NCBI RefSeq assembly: GCF_002216685.1
Contig: NZ_CP022352.1
Location: 744,001 to 808,000, forward strand
Reading direction: 5' to 3'
Source: Vibrio tarriae
GTDB taxonomy: Bacteria > Pseudomonadota > Gammaproteobacteria > Enterobacterales > Vibrionaceae
Length of the DNA stretch: 64,000 nucleotides
In this document: piece by piece, positions 8,728 through 18,000 of the stretch
How positions within the stretch are numbered: the stretch's first letter is position 1
Layout of the letters: every line of letters starts with the position of its first letter
Made by a program: the position numbers and the translations under genes
Notes under the pieces: model-generated
The model's input: the letters and a program-made list of their open reading frames with translations, nothing else
Databases searched by the model: none
What the model was told of the DNA's origin: nothing

Positions 8728-9558
8728 ATGAAGTTTGAATTCCATAATGCGAAAAATGGTATTATTCTTGCTAATACCCACCGTGGGTATAGTGAGGCTT
8801 ACCCTGAAAATACGATGCCAGCTTTTGAAGGTGCATTGCGGGCTGGTACTCACTGTATTGAAATAGATGTGCAGCTAACGAAGGACAACCAAATAGTTGT
8901 TATTCATGACCATGTTATCGATAGAGTGTCGACTGGAAGTGGGTTTGTCGATAAGTTGACATATGCTGAGTTGTTAAACTTTGATTTTGGGATTAAATTT
9001 TCTAGTGAATTTCAAAACACAAAAATTCCTCTTTTTAGCGATGTGTTAAGATGGTCAATAGCTAATGGTGTTGGGCTTATCGTTGAAGCTAAACAAAGAA
9101 TCAGACAAGAAGAATTTGTAAATTGTTTTGTTGAGATTTTACACTCAATTCCAAACTCTGTTGGGTTTATCCAACTGCTCTCATTTGATCATGTATTAAT
9201 TAATAAAGTTAAAAAATTAATTCCCGAACTAGCATTACAGGTAGTGACTCTTGAGCGTTACAATAATCAACTAGAGTGTGTACTACTATCAAATGCATCT
9301 TGTGTTTGTTTTGAATATGAGTTTGCACATGTTGACGATCTGAGAGCCTATAAACAACATGGTTTAGGAACTCGTTTGTATTTACATGCGTATAGCAATA
9401 ATAAAACACCTACAGAAAACTATGTCGATAAGTTTGGTGTAGACGCGGAAAAAGAAATAATTAATTGGATTCGCGAAGGACTAGTGGATATGATTAGCCA
9501 TGATGATGTGAATTATATGATAAAATTGATAAAAATGGCAAACATGGTTGCGTATTAA
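8728..9558 (+). CDS. Cytoplasmic glycerophosphodiester phosphodiesterase (UgpQ-like)
   Basis: This 276-aa protein has the GDPD signature: THRGYSEAYPENT near residue 18 (catalytic His-Arg), then EIDVQLTKDNQIVVIHDH (metal-binding Glu and Asp, second catalytic His), and VEAKQ further on. The family hydrolyses glycerophosphodiesters to glycerol-3-phosphate and the head-group alcohol using a divalent metal. There is no signal peptide, so it should act in the cytoplasm on imported substrate. It is divergent from the ABC importer and overlaps the ROK regulator gene (TAATG at 9558). The arrangement parallels E. coli ugpBAECQ but is not the same gene order. Confidence 0.88.
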   Translation: MKFEFHNAKNGIILANTHRGYSEAYPENTMPAFEGALRAGTHCIEIDVQLTKDNQIVVIHDHVIDRVSTGSGFVDKLTYAELLNFDFGIKFSSEFQNTKIPLFSDVLRWSIANGVGLIVEAKQRIRQEEFVNCFVEILHSIPNSVGFIQLLSFDHVLINKVKKLIPELALQVVTLERYNNQLECVLLSNASCVCFEYEFAHVDDLRAYKQHGLGTRLYLHAYSNNKTPTENYVDKFGVDAEKEIINWIREGLVDMISHDDVNYMIKLIKMANMVAY

Positions 9559-10616
9559 TGAACATAAAGAATTATTTGTTTGATACATTAACAATGAATC
9601 ATCGAAAAATTATTTCGATAGTGTCAAAGCATAGATCGATTAGTCGTGCTCAGATTAGTGAGATAACTGGTCTAACGCCTAGTTGTGTCACACAAGCGTC
9701 GAAACTACTCATCAACATGGGGCTAATTAGAGAAGGAGAAAGACAAAAAATAGGGAGAGGCCAACCACCTATTCCATTAGAGATTAATTCTGAAGGAGCA
9801 TTTTCGCTTGGCATCAGTATAGAGCCTAATTTTATCGCAATATCTATTTCTAATTTGTCTGGATTAAGCGTATTTTATGAAAGTAAACCAATAATTCACT
9901 CGCTTAATTTGAGGGAAACACTTGATTCAATTAAAGAGTTAGTAAGAACCAGCATTATAAAAACAAAAATACCTAAAACAAAGATATTAGGTATAGGTTT
10001 TTCGTTACCTGCATATAAAGATATTCATCAAAATTGGGTTTGTGTTCCAACTCTTAAGTGTTTCAATGATCCAGCGTTAATTACTATTTTAGAGGAATGT
10101 TTTGAATATCCAGTATATATAGAAAATAATGTCAACGCATCTGTAGTCGGTGAATATTATTTTAATGTCAAGAAAGAATTTTCTACGATGGTTTTTATTG
10201 ACATAGGCTTTGGTATTGGAGCTGGAATTATTTATAACGGGATTTTATTTAAAGGAGGGTTTAATAATGCTGGTCAAGTTGGACTATCTTTCCCATATGG
10301 TAAAGAACGGCCATCATATCTTGATTTTATTCAAAATAAAGATATACCTTTAGAGCAATGGGTCGAAAGAAGTTCTATACAGATTGAGCAAATATTATCA
10401 AACTGCATTCAATGGATCGACCCTCAACTCATTATTATTGGTGGTTCTCTTCCTGATGAAGCTTCTATAAAAATACTCAATATATTGGCAGAAAGAGTCA
10501 CCCATCTTACGCCAGACGATGCAAATTCACCGACTTTGATTTTATCACCAAATGGAGAGCGTAGCTCTTGTCTTGGAGCATCAATTATTCCTTTTTATAG
10601 AGAGTTTTATTTATAA
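9558..10616 (+). CDS. ROK-family transcriptional regulator (NagC/XylR-like)
   Basis: A 352-aa protein with an N-terminal winged helix-turn-helix (residues about 15-75, including SRAQISEITGLTPSCVTQ) and a sugar-kinase-like ROK domain with IDIGFGIGAGIIYNG and a GGFNNAGQVG segment. The usual ROK zinc motif CxCGxxGCxE is not visible where expected after the GQVG stretch (a PYGKERPSYLDF sequence is there instead), so metal and sugar binding may be altered. It is translationally coupled to the glycerophosphodiesterase gene and is the obvious local regulator of that gene and the divergent ABC operon. Confidence 0.85.
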   Translation: MNIKNYLFDTLTMNHRKIISIVSKHRSISRAQISEITGLTPSCVTQASKLLINMGLIREGERQKIGRGQPPIPLEINSEGAFSLGISIEPNFIAISISNLSGLSVFYESKPIIHSLNLRETLDSIKELVRTSIIKTKIPKTKILGIGFSLPAYKDIHQNWVCVPTLKCFNDPALITILEECFEYPVYIENNVNASVVGEYYFNVKKEFSTMVFIDIGFGIGAGIIYNGILFKGGFNNAGQVGLSFPYGKERPSYLDFIQNKDIPLEQWVERSSIQIEQILSNCIQWIDPQLIIIGGSLPDEASIKILNILAERVTHLTPDDANSPTLILSPNGERSSCLGASIIPFYREFYL

Positions 10617-10870
10617 TTACTATTAGTGGCTTTGTTGATATATTGAATGGAGCTATATTAAGAACTGGCGATTTTACCTCCAATAGCTGTAGTTTCACGC
10701 ATAGATGTAACTTAGTCACTACCGCCACATTGGTGTATTTTCAATACGCTACTGCTCGTCCTTGACTCAGTAAGCTTGAAGGTGCATGGAAGCGCAAAAG
10801 TGTTATAGAATAAATTTCCTATCTGACAAAAATTTAAACTTAATAAAAGTTGTTCTACCTTCATTCGATT

Positions 10871-11165
10871 TCAGTTAAAAACACGCCTAACATGACTGAT
10901 TGTTAGGCGTTTACCATCGTTTCGGGCATACCTAAGTCCTGTGAGCTTGTTTAACGCTTTTATCATGGCATAAGCCTCACCAACCTGAGCATTGTAATTT
11001 CTTAAGCTTAATGTCCCACCAAGCAGTTTCTTCACTCGAAACATCGCTGTCTTTGAGAGAGAACGTTTATGGTAGCCGTACTTCTTTTTCCAATGCTCAT
11101 TTGAACCATAGAGTTTCTGACACCCGACCGCTAGATTGCGAGGATGACCTCGCTCCCAGAAGGCT
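10871..11165 (-). pseudogene. IS903/IS5-type transposase remnant (C-terminal part)
   Basis: On the minus strand the sequence decodes as the C-terminal third of an IS903-group transposase: GAAFWERGHPRNLAVGCQ, then KKKYGYHKRSLSKTAMFRV, LSLRNYNAQVGEAYAMIKAL. An extra base after TGL shifts the last codons. A 10-bp inverted repeat at about 10882-10910 follows. It is truncated at 11165, where it meets another transposase fragment in opposite orientation. Confidence 0.7.
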
Positions 11166-11592
11166 GCGCCTTCCCTCGGCAGAACTGAGTTTATCGAATG
11201 TTACCGATGCAGAAGTCCTTCCTAACTTGCTCGAGCAAACACGCCGAAGAATAATCGAGATATCTGGTGATGGCGCTTATGACACAAGGGATTGCCATGA
11301 TGCCATACGGTTCAAGCGAGCTATTCCACTCATCCCTCCAAGAGAAGGGGCAGCCTTCTGGGAGAATGGCCACCCTAGGAACTTAGCGGTAGGTTGCCAG
11401 AAGCTCTACGGCTCCAACAATAAGTGGAAAAAGCGGTACGGCTATCATAAACGCTCACTATCAGAGACAGCAATGTATCGAGTGAAGCAGTTGTTCGGTG
11501 GACGGTTAAGCCTGAGAAACTGTTGGTGAAACTTACGCGATGATTAAAGCGCTGAACAAGCTTACGGGGCTTGGTATGCCTGAACACAGTGT
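11166..11592 (+). pseudogene. IS903/IS5-type transposase remnant (middle and C-terminal part)
   Basis: The plus strand encodes LSNVTDAEVLPNLLEQTRRR, SGDGAYDTRDCHDAI (catalytic-domain aspartate region), PLIPPREGAAFWENGHPRN and KKRYGYHKRSLSETAMYRV, all characteristic of the IS903 group. Near 11518 a small deletion shifts the frame, and the expected tail ETYAMIKALNKLTGLGMPE continues in another frame. It abuts the preceding fragment head to tail in inverted orientation, so neither copy is functional. Confidence 0.75.
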
Positions 11593-11636
11593 GTTGTATA
11601 AGAACTACTCAATTGCAGGCATTTTGGTTCTCTGAC

Positions 11637-12100
11637 CGAATTACGCAACAAAGCCATAAGGAGTTTTCGCCAAACTCTGCACTTACCGTCCGTGCCGAGC
11701 TTTTTGACTTTCCATTCACTTTCACCGTAAACCTTGAGCCACTGGCATCAATAGCTAAATGTCTTATCACTCCAGAAATTTGAGATTTGAATGAGATTTC
11801 AACCTGTCTAATACGGCGACTGATACAGGTGTAATGTGGAGACTGCAATGAAGCGTAAATATTGAGTTAGTGAATCCTTGTAAAGTTCGTAACGGCATTG
11901 CAAAGATGCGTCTCATCATCAACGCTGTTGTAATCACAATAGCACTGAAACAACAAGGCCTCTCACGCTTTTTTTTTGGTACTGTTTCCAGTTGGTTGTT
12001 TTGTAACGAGGTTTAGGCATGATGTGACGGTGGAAAGTGAATGTAGCTGCTCAGATCGTAGAATAGAAACTGAGTTCCATCGATTTACGCAACAAAGTCC
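11637..12100 (-). pseudogene. IS903/IS5-type transposase remnant (N-terminal part) with terminal repeats
   Basis: The minus strand begins MPKPRYKTTNWKQYQ, a typical IS903-group N-terminus, followed by degraded pieces such as AMPLRTLQGFTNS, SPHYTCISRR and HLAIDASG in shifting frames. An 18-20 bp terminal-repeat-like sequence (ACTTTGTTGCGTAAATCG on the minus strand) lies at 12081-12100, and a second one (GGCTTTGTTGCGTAATTC) at 11637-11656 cuts the gene off. This suggests insertion of one element into another followed by decay. Confidence 0.7.
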
Positions 12101-12189
12101 TCCACTTGCTCTGATATTTTGAGCAGATCAACGCAAATTACTGTTCTTCAATCGCGATTATTTGGTATTTTTAAAAATATGTTGAATAC

Positions 12190-12312
12190 GATATATTTAC
12201 TTCCTACTTGAAGCTGCAGCGGTGTTGGCTACGTTCGTTCTCCCATTTGCCCATGGTTATGAACTCACTTGCCGCTTACCTGCGCTGCAACTCCAAGTAA
12301 CTTTGATATATA
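12190..12312. repeat. Vibrio palindromic intergenic repeat, copy 1
   Basis: This element of about 120 bp starts near CTACTTGAAGCTGCAGCGG and ends with the approximate inverse CGCTGCAACTCCAAGTAA. Similar elements lie at about 32,251, 36,618 (degenerate), 39,175 and 63,960. They are long imperfect palindromes found only between genes, like ERIC-type repeats. Its presence inside the cargo shows the cargo has resided in a Vibrio genome. Confidence 0.65.
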
Positions 12313-12353
12313 TTAAAGCTTCAACAATTAATAATGTGAAGAATTATATCGAA

Positions 12354-13910
12354 TTAAGGCTTGAATTTTGGTGCGTAAGGATCCAGTGATAATGTCGAAC
12401 CTTTAAATAGACGATCATCCCAGTCATCTTTAGATTCATACTGCCATTTTCCATTTTTATAAATAAAAGACCATCCTGAGCCGAATCCGCCAGTAATGGG
12501 GTCTGTTATAACGAGAGCAACAGGTCTTCCATTTCTGTCAAAAAACATCTGACCAGCGTACTTTATGGTTGTCCAATTTGTACCAGCTAACTTCGTAAAA
12601 TTATCACTACTTGTGCTTTCTTTAACATCATTCCCTATGACACCAATAGAGAATGAACCATCATTAAAGGTTAAACCATATGGATTATAAATATCATTTC
12701 CCTCTGCCTCATCAAGTCCATATCCATAGATACCAAATCCAAATACGTGTTTCCATCCAGAAGCTTTATACCACTCTTTCCAAGAGTCCCAATTTTTACT
12801 GTAAAACCCATCTCCATTTTTAGCTCTCAAAAAGGCTAACTTTGCTACAAGCAAATTTAGATTTTTCAGGTCTCTTTTAATCAGTACTTGCCCCCCTTCA
12901 AATGTGATAGAGTTACTGACAGGATTGACTCGATCATCTGCATCAAGGCTACATTTACCCAAGTTACTAGCAGTAGCGCCAGTGAAAAATGCAGCTCCCA
13001 TACTGAAATCGTCACCATCAAAATCGGGGAGTTTAGGTAACTCACTGATACCTGATGAGCAGAAAGATGTCAGTGGGCTGAAACTAGCAGAAGTATTCGA
13101 ACCATCAGCAATAGTAGCAAGCCTACTCAATAACGCCTTAGCCTCCGCGGGATGTCTATTGATAGTATGAAGGAGCGCCTGGAAATTACGTTCTTTTAGT
13201 GCTTGAGTTCTTTCTGGATCAGCATATCCTCTGAAAGTTGGTATTGGCCAATTAAGCTCATTTGCGATTCTTTGAGCTAAAATTTCAGTTGGTCCGTGCT
13301 TATCTTCTGCATCAGTGTCTGATGAACCTGTAATGTGATGAATTACTTCATGAATTAATGCTTCTTGCCACCAAGGGTATTCACTTGAATGAATATCAGG
13401 GGCGGCACCAATATTTACGAATGGTGTACCGTTATTATCTTCTCGTGCTTCATGACTTGCAATTAGGGGAACTTGGTTAGCATCAGAATCTTCGATATCA
13501 TCGATATCTACATCACTTACATCAGAAAAATCGATCTCTCGCTCTTCGTTAATTTCATATTTATTGGTAAATAAAATATGACCAACATTTTCGCGATTAT
13601 TATTTAAACCAAATGAAACAGCGCTTTGAAATGTATTAGAATGGAATAATGCATCTAGCAATGTATATTCGATTGCTGCTGCAGTATGTCGGTCTACTAT
13701 ACTTTCGTAACTGGCAACAACAGAGTTCGATATTGCAGAAGAAAGTTCGACCATTTGAGTATATGTTAATGGCTGCCCTGATCCTGTATTGACAACATAG
13801 TCTGCATACTCGTCACTATAACGATCCGGTTTACCATTATTAGCTAGAACAAAAGTTGTATTCATCGCTAGAGAAAATATAGTTATCATAATCAATTTAT
13901 GTTTTATCAT
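12354..13910 (-). CDS. Secreted HExxH metallopeptidase-like protein (M91/NleD-like)
   Basis: This 518-aa protein has an N-terminal signal peptide (cleavage near residue 23, VLA-NN). HEVIH at 187-191 lies within a segment WWQEALIHEVIHHITG, followed by ILAQRIANEL, which resembles the zinc-binding site of M91 peptidases such as the type III effector NleD, where surface-presented or translocated enzymes cleave host proteins. Before it lies an acidic stretch (about residues 121-145). The C-terminal 250 residues are Gly/Trp/Asp-rich with no recognised domain. It stands alone, on the minus strand, in AT-rich cargo flanked by IS remnants, consistent with horizontal acquisition as a virulence-type cargo gene. 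Peptidase activity and target are inferred. Confidence 0.6.
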   Translation of the reverse strand: MIKHKLIMITIFSLAMNTTFVLANNGKPDRYSDEYADYVVNTGSGQPLTYTQMVELSSAISNSVVASYESIVDRHTAAAIEYTLLDALFHSNTFQSAVSFGLNNNRENVGHILFTNKYEINEEREIDFSDVSDVDIDDIEDSDANQVPLIASHEAREDNNGTPFVNIGAAPDIHSSEYPWWQEALIHEVIHHITGSSDTDAEDKHGPTEILAQRIANELNWPIPTFRGYADPERTQALKERNFQALLHTINRHPAEAKALLSRLATIADGSNTSASFSPLTSFCSSGISELPKLPDFDGDDFSMGAAFFTGATASNLGKCSLDADDRVNPVSNSITFEGGQVLIKRDLKNLNLLVAKLAFLRAKNGDGFYSKNWDSWKEWYKASGWKHVFGFGIYGYGLDEAEGNDIYNPYGLTFNDGSFSIGVIGNDVKESTSSDNFTKLAGTNWTTIKYAGQMFFDRNGRPVALVITDPITGGFGSGWSFIYKNGKWQYESKDDWDDRLFKGSTLSLDPYAPKFKP

Positions 13911-14286
13911 TATTTACTATCCTTAATATAAGATATGGTTGAATGGTATTTATCTATCCACAAGGGAAAATAAAGCAATATATTTATATTTTTTAATATA
14001 TAAATTGTGATCCTTAACCAAAACATTACAAATTTAAATTTGTTTTTACTCATGGGTTATCTAAATAAGCGTTGTCTGAATAACAGACTTTTTATACTGA
14101 GAACAAGCTGTCTGTGTAATACACTAAATGCACAAGTATTTGCACCTCTAGCTCTGCACATCATAATTTCAATAGTGGTAAAACGCAGGTGTATTTAAGT
14201 GATTTTGGCAAAATGGCTTAATTTACGAAGGTGTTGATTGTAGATCTATATCATTGGATGCTTGCTAAAATAAAGCGCTTTAGCTG
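13911..14286. other. AT-rich intergenic region
   Basis: This region is upstream of the secreted metallopeptidase-like gene. No gene is supportable. It presumably holds the promoter for that gene but no clear boxes were identified. Confidence 0.4.
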
Positions 14287-14560
14287 GGCTTTGTTGCGTA
14301 ATTCAGTTTAGAGACAGATTTTCCCTATTTCGTACTTCTCTTAGTCAACATGACACGTTTCAGGCATACTTATCCCAGTAAGTTTGTTTAATGCTTTTAT
14401 ATTGTATAAGTTTTACCCACTTGAGCATTGTAATTTCTCAAGATCAACCGACCACCTAGTAATTGCCTCACTCGATGCATAGCCGTTTCTGAGAGAACGC
14501 TTGTGATACCCATACCGCTGTTTCCAATGCCAATACAAATTATCTGGTGAGGCTTGTAAC
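14287..14560 (-). pseudogene. IS903/IS5-type remnant with terminal inverted repeat
   Basis: GGCTTTGTTGCGTAATTC at 14287-14304 is the same terminal repeat as at 11637-11656. Next to it the minus strand holds a degraded C-terminal transposase segment (recognisable pieces correspond to YGYHKRSL, ETAM and RLILRNYNAQVG with several frame changes). Confidence 0.6.
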
Positions 14561-15033
14561 TTATTCATCTGCATGTCGGTGAAAGCTTTATCGCTAACCT
14601 ATATGTTTGCTTTTCTTTGAGCTTCCAGCTTTTCTTTAACCGTATTTTAGAGGGTATTGGTGCAAGAAAGCTTTGAATATTAGGTGCCGCAGTGCCAGTT
14701 GGAGTGATGTTTTTTTGCTTCAGCCGTTTTTAGTGCAGAACGACTTGTGATCACTAACTTTTGGTTAAAACAAGAAGCGCAAGAGCAAGTATCGGGGCCT
14801 TTCCAAAAGGGTAGCGATATTCTATTTCATTATTAAATATATCGAGCATAGCATGGGTGAAATCTTTGACGTTTTTGAATTTGCCTATCATAACCCTAAC
14901 AGTTCACAGGCAAAAATTTGTCAAGAAATGCCAGGCTTATCAAAAGAACTAGCTTTACGATTTTTCGCCTAGTAGCTGTATATCCCAAAATGTGTTAGCG
15001 TTTCCCACACTAACACCAGTCTATTAATTAAGC
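14561..15033. other. Degenerate coding remnants at the cargo edge
   Basis: Short open stretches occur here, for example a plus-strand frame with SAERLVITNFWLKQEAQEQV ending at about 14848 and a 39-codon frame from ATG 14853 (MGEIFDVFEFAYHNPNSS). They are interrupted and unrecognised, and look like decayed genes at the border between cargo and phage DNA. Confidence 0.35.
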
Positions 15034-15063
15034 CGCTGCCCTTCGGGGTGGCGGTTTTTTTTA
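15034..15063 (+). terminator. Strong intrinsic terminator with UUCG tetraloop
   Basis: CCGCTGCCC and GGGTGGCGG pair over nine positions (two G-U) around a TTCG loop, followed by eight Ts. It sits just before the giant phage gene, yet the gene it once terminated is no longer recognisable upstream. This marks the right boundary of the inserted cargo. Confidence 0.85.
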
Positions 15064-15085
15064 TGCCTGAAATTTGGAGCCGCAC

Positions 15086-18000
15086 ATGCAAGACAAGAAG
15101 TTATTGGGCGATGAACTCTCACCAAAATCGACCATTAATGCCACTACGGATATGAGTCTGTCTGCTTTTCTACCGAAAGGCTTTCAGTTTGAAGTCCCTA
15201 AAGCGCCGCAACGGAACTACGATGTGACGTTAGGGGATACCGCTAAAGCCGTGGGTAGTGGCGCTCTGCGTTCACTGGCTGGCCTTGGTGAACTCTCGGA
15301 TAACTTCCTTGGTGTGGGGGAGGGCTTTCGAGATTTGATGTCGTCTGGCTCGGATTATCTGCAAGAGAGTATGACTCAAGATGGCCGTGACGCCCTGAAC
15401 TCCAGAATCTTTGAAGAAAACGAAAATGGCAATCCGACGTTTGCCGAAGGTGCGGCGGATATCGATGTGTGGGCGATGAAAATCGCTGACGGGCTAGGTT
15501 CGCTGGCGGCCAACTTTGCCGGTGGTGGTTTTGCAGGTGCGGGTGCAAAAGTGGCACTGCGCTCAACCATTACTAAATCGATGCTGAAAAAGGGCATGAC
15601 AGAAAAGGCTGCGCAAGCCGTGGCTGATAAAGCGATCTCTCGAATGGCGGCCACCGGCGCGGGTGCAACGGGTGTAGGAACGTCGCTCGGTGGTGCAAGC
15701 ATGGATGCGCGTGACGCGGTAATGCAGATGGATAGCTCATGGCTTGCGGATAACTCGGAGTATTTTCAGCAATCCTTGCTCCGCTTTGCCGATGATCCGC
15801 AATATCAGGGGATGAGTGCGACGGAGTTATTCGATCTCGCCAAGGAAGAGACGGCCAGTTATGCCAGTTTGCAAATGTCTACCGACCCGACCGCCGTGGC
15901 GGCCTCTGTCGCCGGTGCGATGGGTGATAAGTATTTGTTTGGCGCGTTACTCGGCAAGATGGGTAAAAAGGGTATGGTTGCCGGTGCGGCGAAAGGCGCA
16001 CTCGCCGAAGGCGGTACGGAGTTTATTGAGGGCTATGGTCAGACTTATGCCCGAAACCAAGTGATCAATGAGGTGACGGGGCAAGAGATTGACCCTACGA
16101 CCGGTGCTTTGGTGGATGGCTTGGAAGGTGCGGTGATCGGTGGTGCGCTCGGTGGTCCTATTGGTGCTGTCGGTGGGTATCGAGCTAAAGGGCAACCGAC
16201 TGAGAATACACCGGCGCAAACGAACCCACATAATGTCAGTGATACTCAAGAGCAAGAGATTGCAGAGCAAGCCGCAGATGAAGCGCAAGCGATGCCTAAC
16301 AATGGGGATGCACCTGCGCAAACTGCCGCGATGAATGCGGTTGATCCTACGTTGAACCCACAAGGGCAATACGATGAGTTGCTGCAAGGTGCGCAGCAAA
16401 GACAAGCCGATAATGGCAGGGATGCTGCAATCCGCTCTCGCTTTGCGCAAAGTCGCCAAACGCTTACTGAGAATGGTGTGCTGCCAGAGCGCAACGCTTA
16501 CCAAGAAACGATTGAGATGGCTCGCGCCGTAGACCCCACACGAGCTACGGAGATTGAGCAATTCCTGAAAAGCGAAGAGGCTGACCAAAATCCAGAGTTG
16601 ACCGCACAGCTAGAACGAGAGTACGAGTCTCTTGCGCAAAAAGGGCGTGATCTCGATATTGACCCGACGTTAACCCAAATTGAACACCGCCAAAACCAAA
16701 ACCGTTTGGATATGGCCAAGCGTGAAAAGCCGCACCAGCGTATCGAGCGCAAGCAGAATGAGTACCAGCTCGATGATACGGTAAGCTCACGCAAAGCAGC
16801 GATTCGCGCAGAAATGGAGCCTCAGTTACTCCAGGAAGACCGCAATAAGCCTGAGCTTTTAGAGCGTATGGTGGAGCTGGAATACGCCCGCCGCTACCCA
16901 CAACCTGAGAAAGCGAAAATAACCGGCGATCAGGATGATGGCTTAGCGCGGTTTAAGTCTGCCCGTTTTGACCGTGATACGGCGCAAGCGGCGATTGAAG
17001 CTAAGGCGCAGGAGAGTAAGAACGCCGCGCAATTGGCCGCCGCACAGCGCGAAAGAGACAGCCGCCCTGCTTCACCGGATGAGAATCCAGCATGGTTTGG
17101 TGTGCATCCTGAATCGGGTGAACGCACCACGCGCGCTTTTATGCGTGACTTAGCCAACCAGAAAGGACAGGTACAAGCTTCTGAGCGCCAAATCGATCTC
17201 GATGCGCGCCGTGAGCGTTTAGGTCAGCCGGTATCGAGCTTTATGGAACGCCCGAACTCGATGAAAATGCGTGAACAAGGCAAGACGCCTATCCGTGATT
17301 TTGCGGGGATTGCGGGAAAAACGTCAAGAATGTCGAAGCGTTTACGCAAGCGCTTAAGTCGTGCTAAAGGCTTTGATACCGATGCGGTTTTAGCGGAATT
17401 TCAAAACCATGAGAAGCGCCTCGCCGCCTATGAAGAAGCCGCCCGCAGCCGTGCTGAGTATGAGGCGAATCTGCCTGAGAATATCGAGCGTCGTAAGAAT
17501 GCCGAAGCGCTGTTTAAAGAGTTTGTTAGCGACACTGAGGCGCGTACCTTTGCTGAGAACGAAATCACTCAGACAATCAAACGAATTAATGCGTTAGTTG
17601 ATGCCTCGCCACAAGGTTCGGTATTAGAGCTGGATGGGCAAACCAGCTCATTACCGGTTATTAAAAAGCAGATGGCACACAGTGTGCGCAATTTGGCGAA
17701 TCAGTTTGTGGGTAAAACTGCCGTGATGATGAACGCCGCCGCGATTAAGGAAGAGGCTAGTACACAGTCCATAGGAAGCTTGGACGAGCCCAATATCATT
17801 CGACAAGCAAAAGCGGTGATCCGCGAGGTCATTGATAACAATGGTGGAGCCAAACCCAAGCTTAAAGGCGTACGCGAAGCTTATCGAGATAAAGGTTTTA
17901 CCGCAAAGGCGCTGCAAGAAGCGCTAGGCGATAAGTCCCTTGCGGATTTCGAGCGTGAGCAAAAAGAGAGCTATACCGATAAGCTATCTGCTTTATCTGA

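Noticed and set aside
12190..12312. Palindromic repeat considered as integron attC (VCR)
   Set aside because: No GTTRRRY core sites and no cassette array; copies are dispersed singly between unrelated genes.
12354..13910. Considered as the MACPF partner of the aegerolysin
   Set aside because: No MACPF signature; an HExxH site and signal peptide fit a metallopeptidase instead. No other candidate partner was found in the window.
14007..14198. 63-codon frame between the metallopeptidase gene and an IS fragment
   Set aside because: No ribosome binding site, Asn/Leu/Ile-rich composition from AT-rich DNA, no recognised similarity.
15376..15702. Reverse-strand frames inside the giant gene
   Set aside because: They mirror codon bias of the main gene and lack ribosome binding sites.
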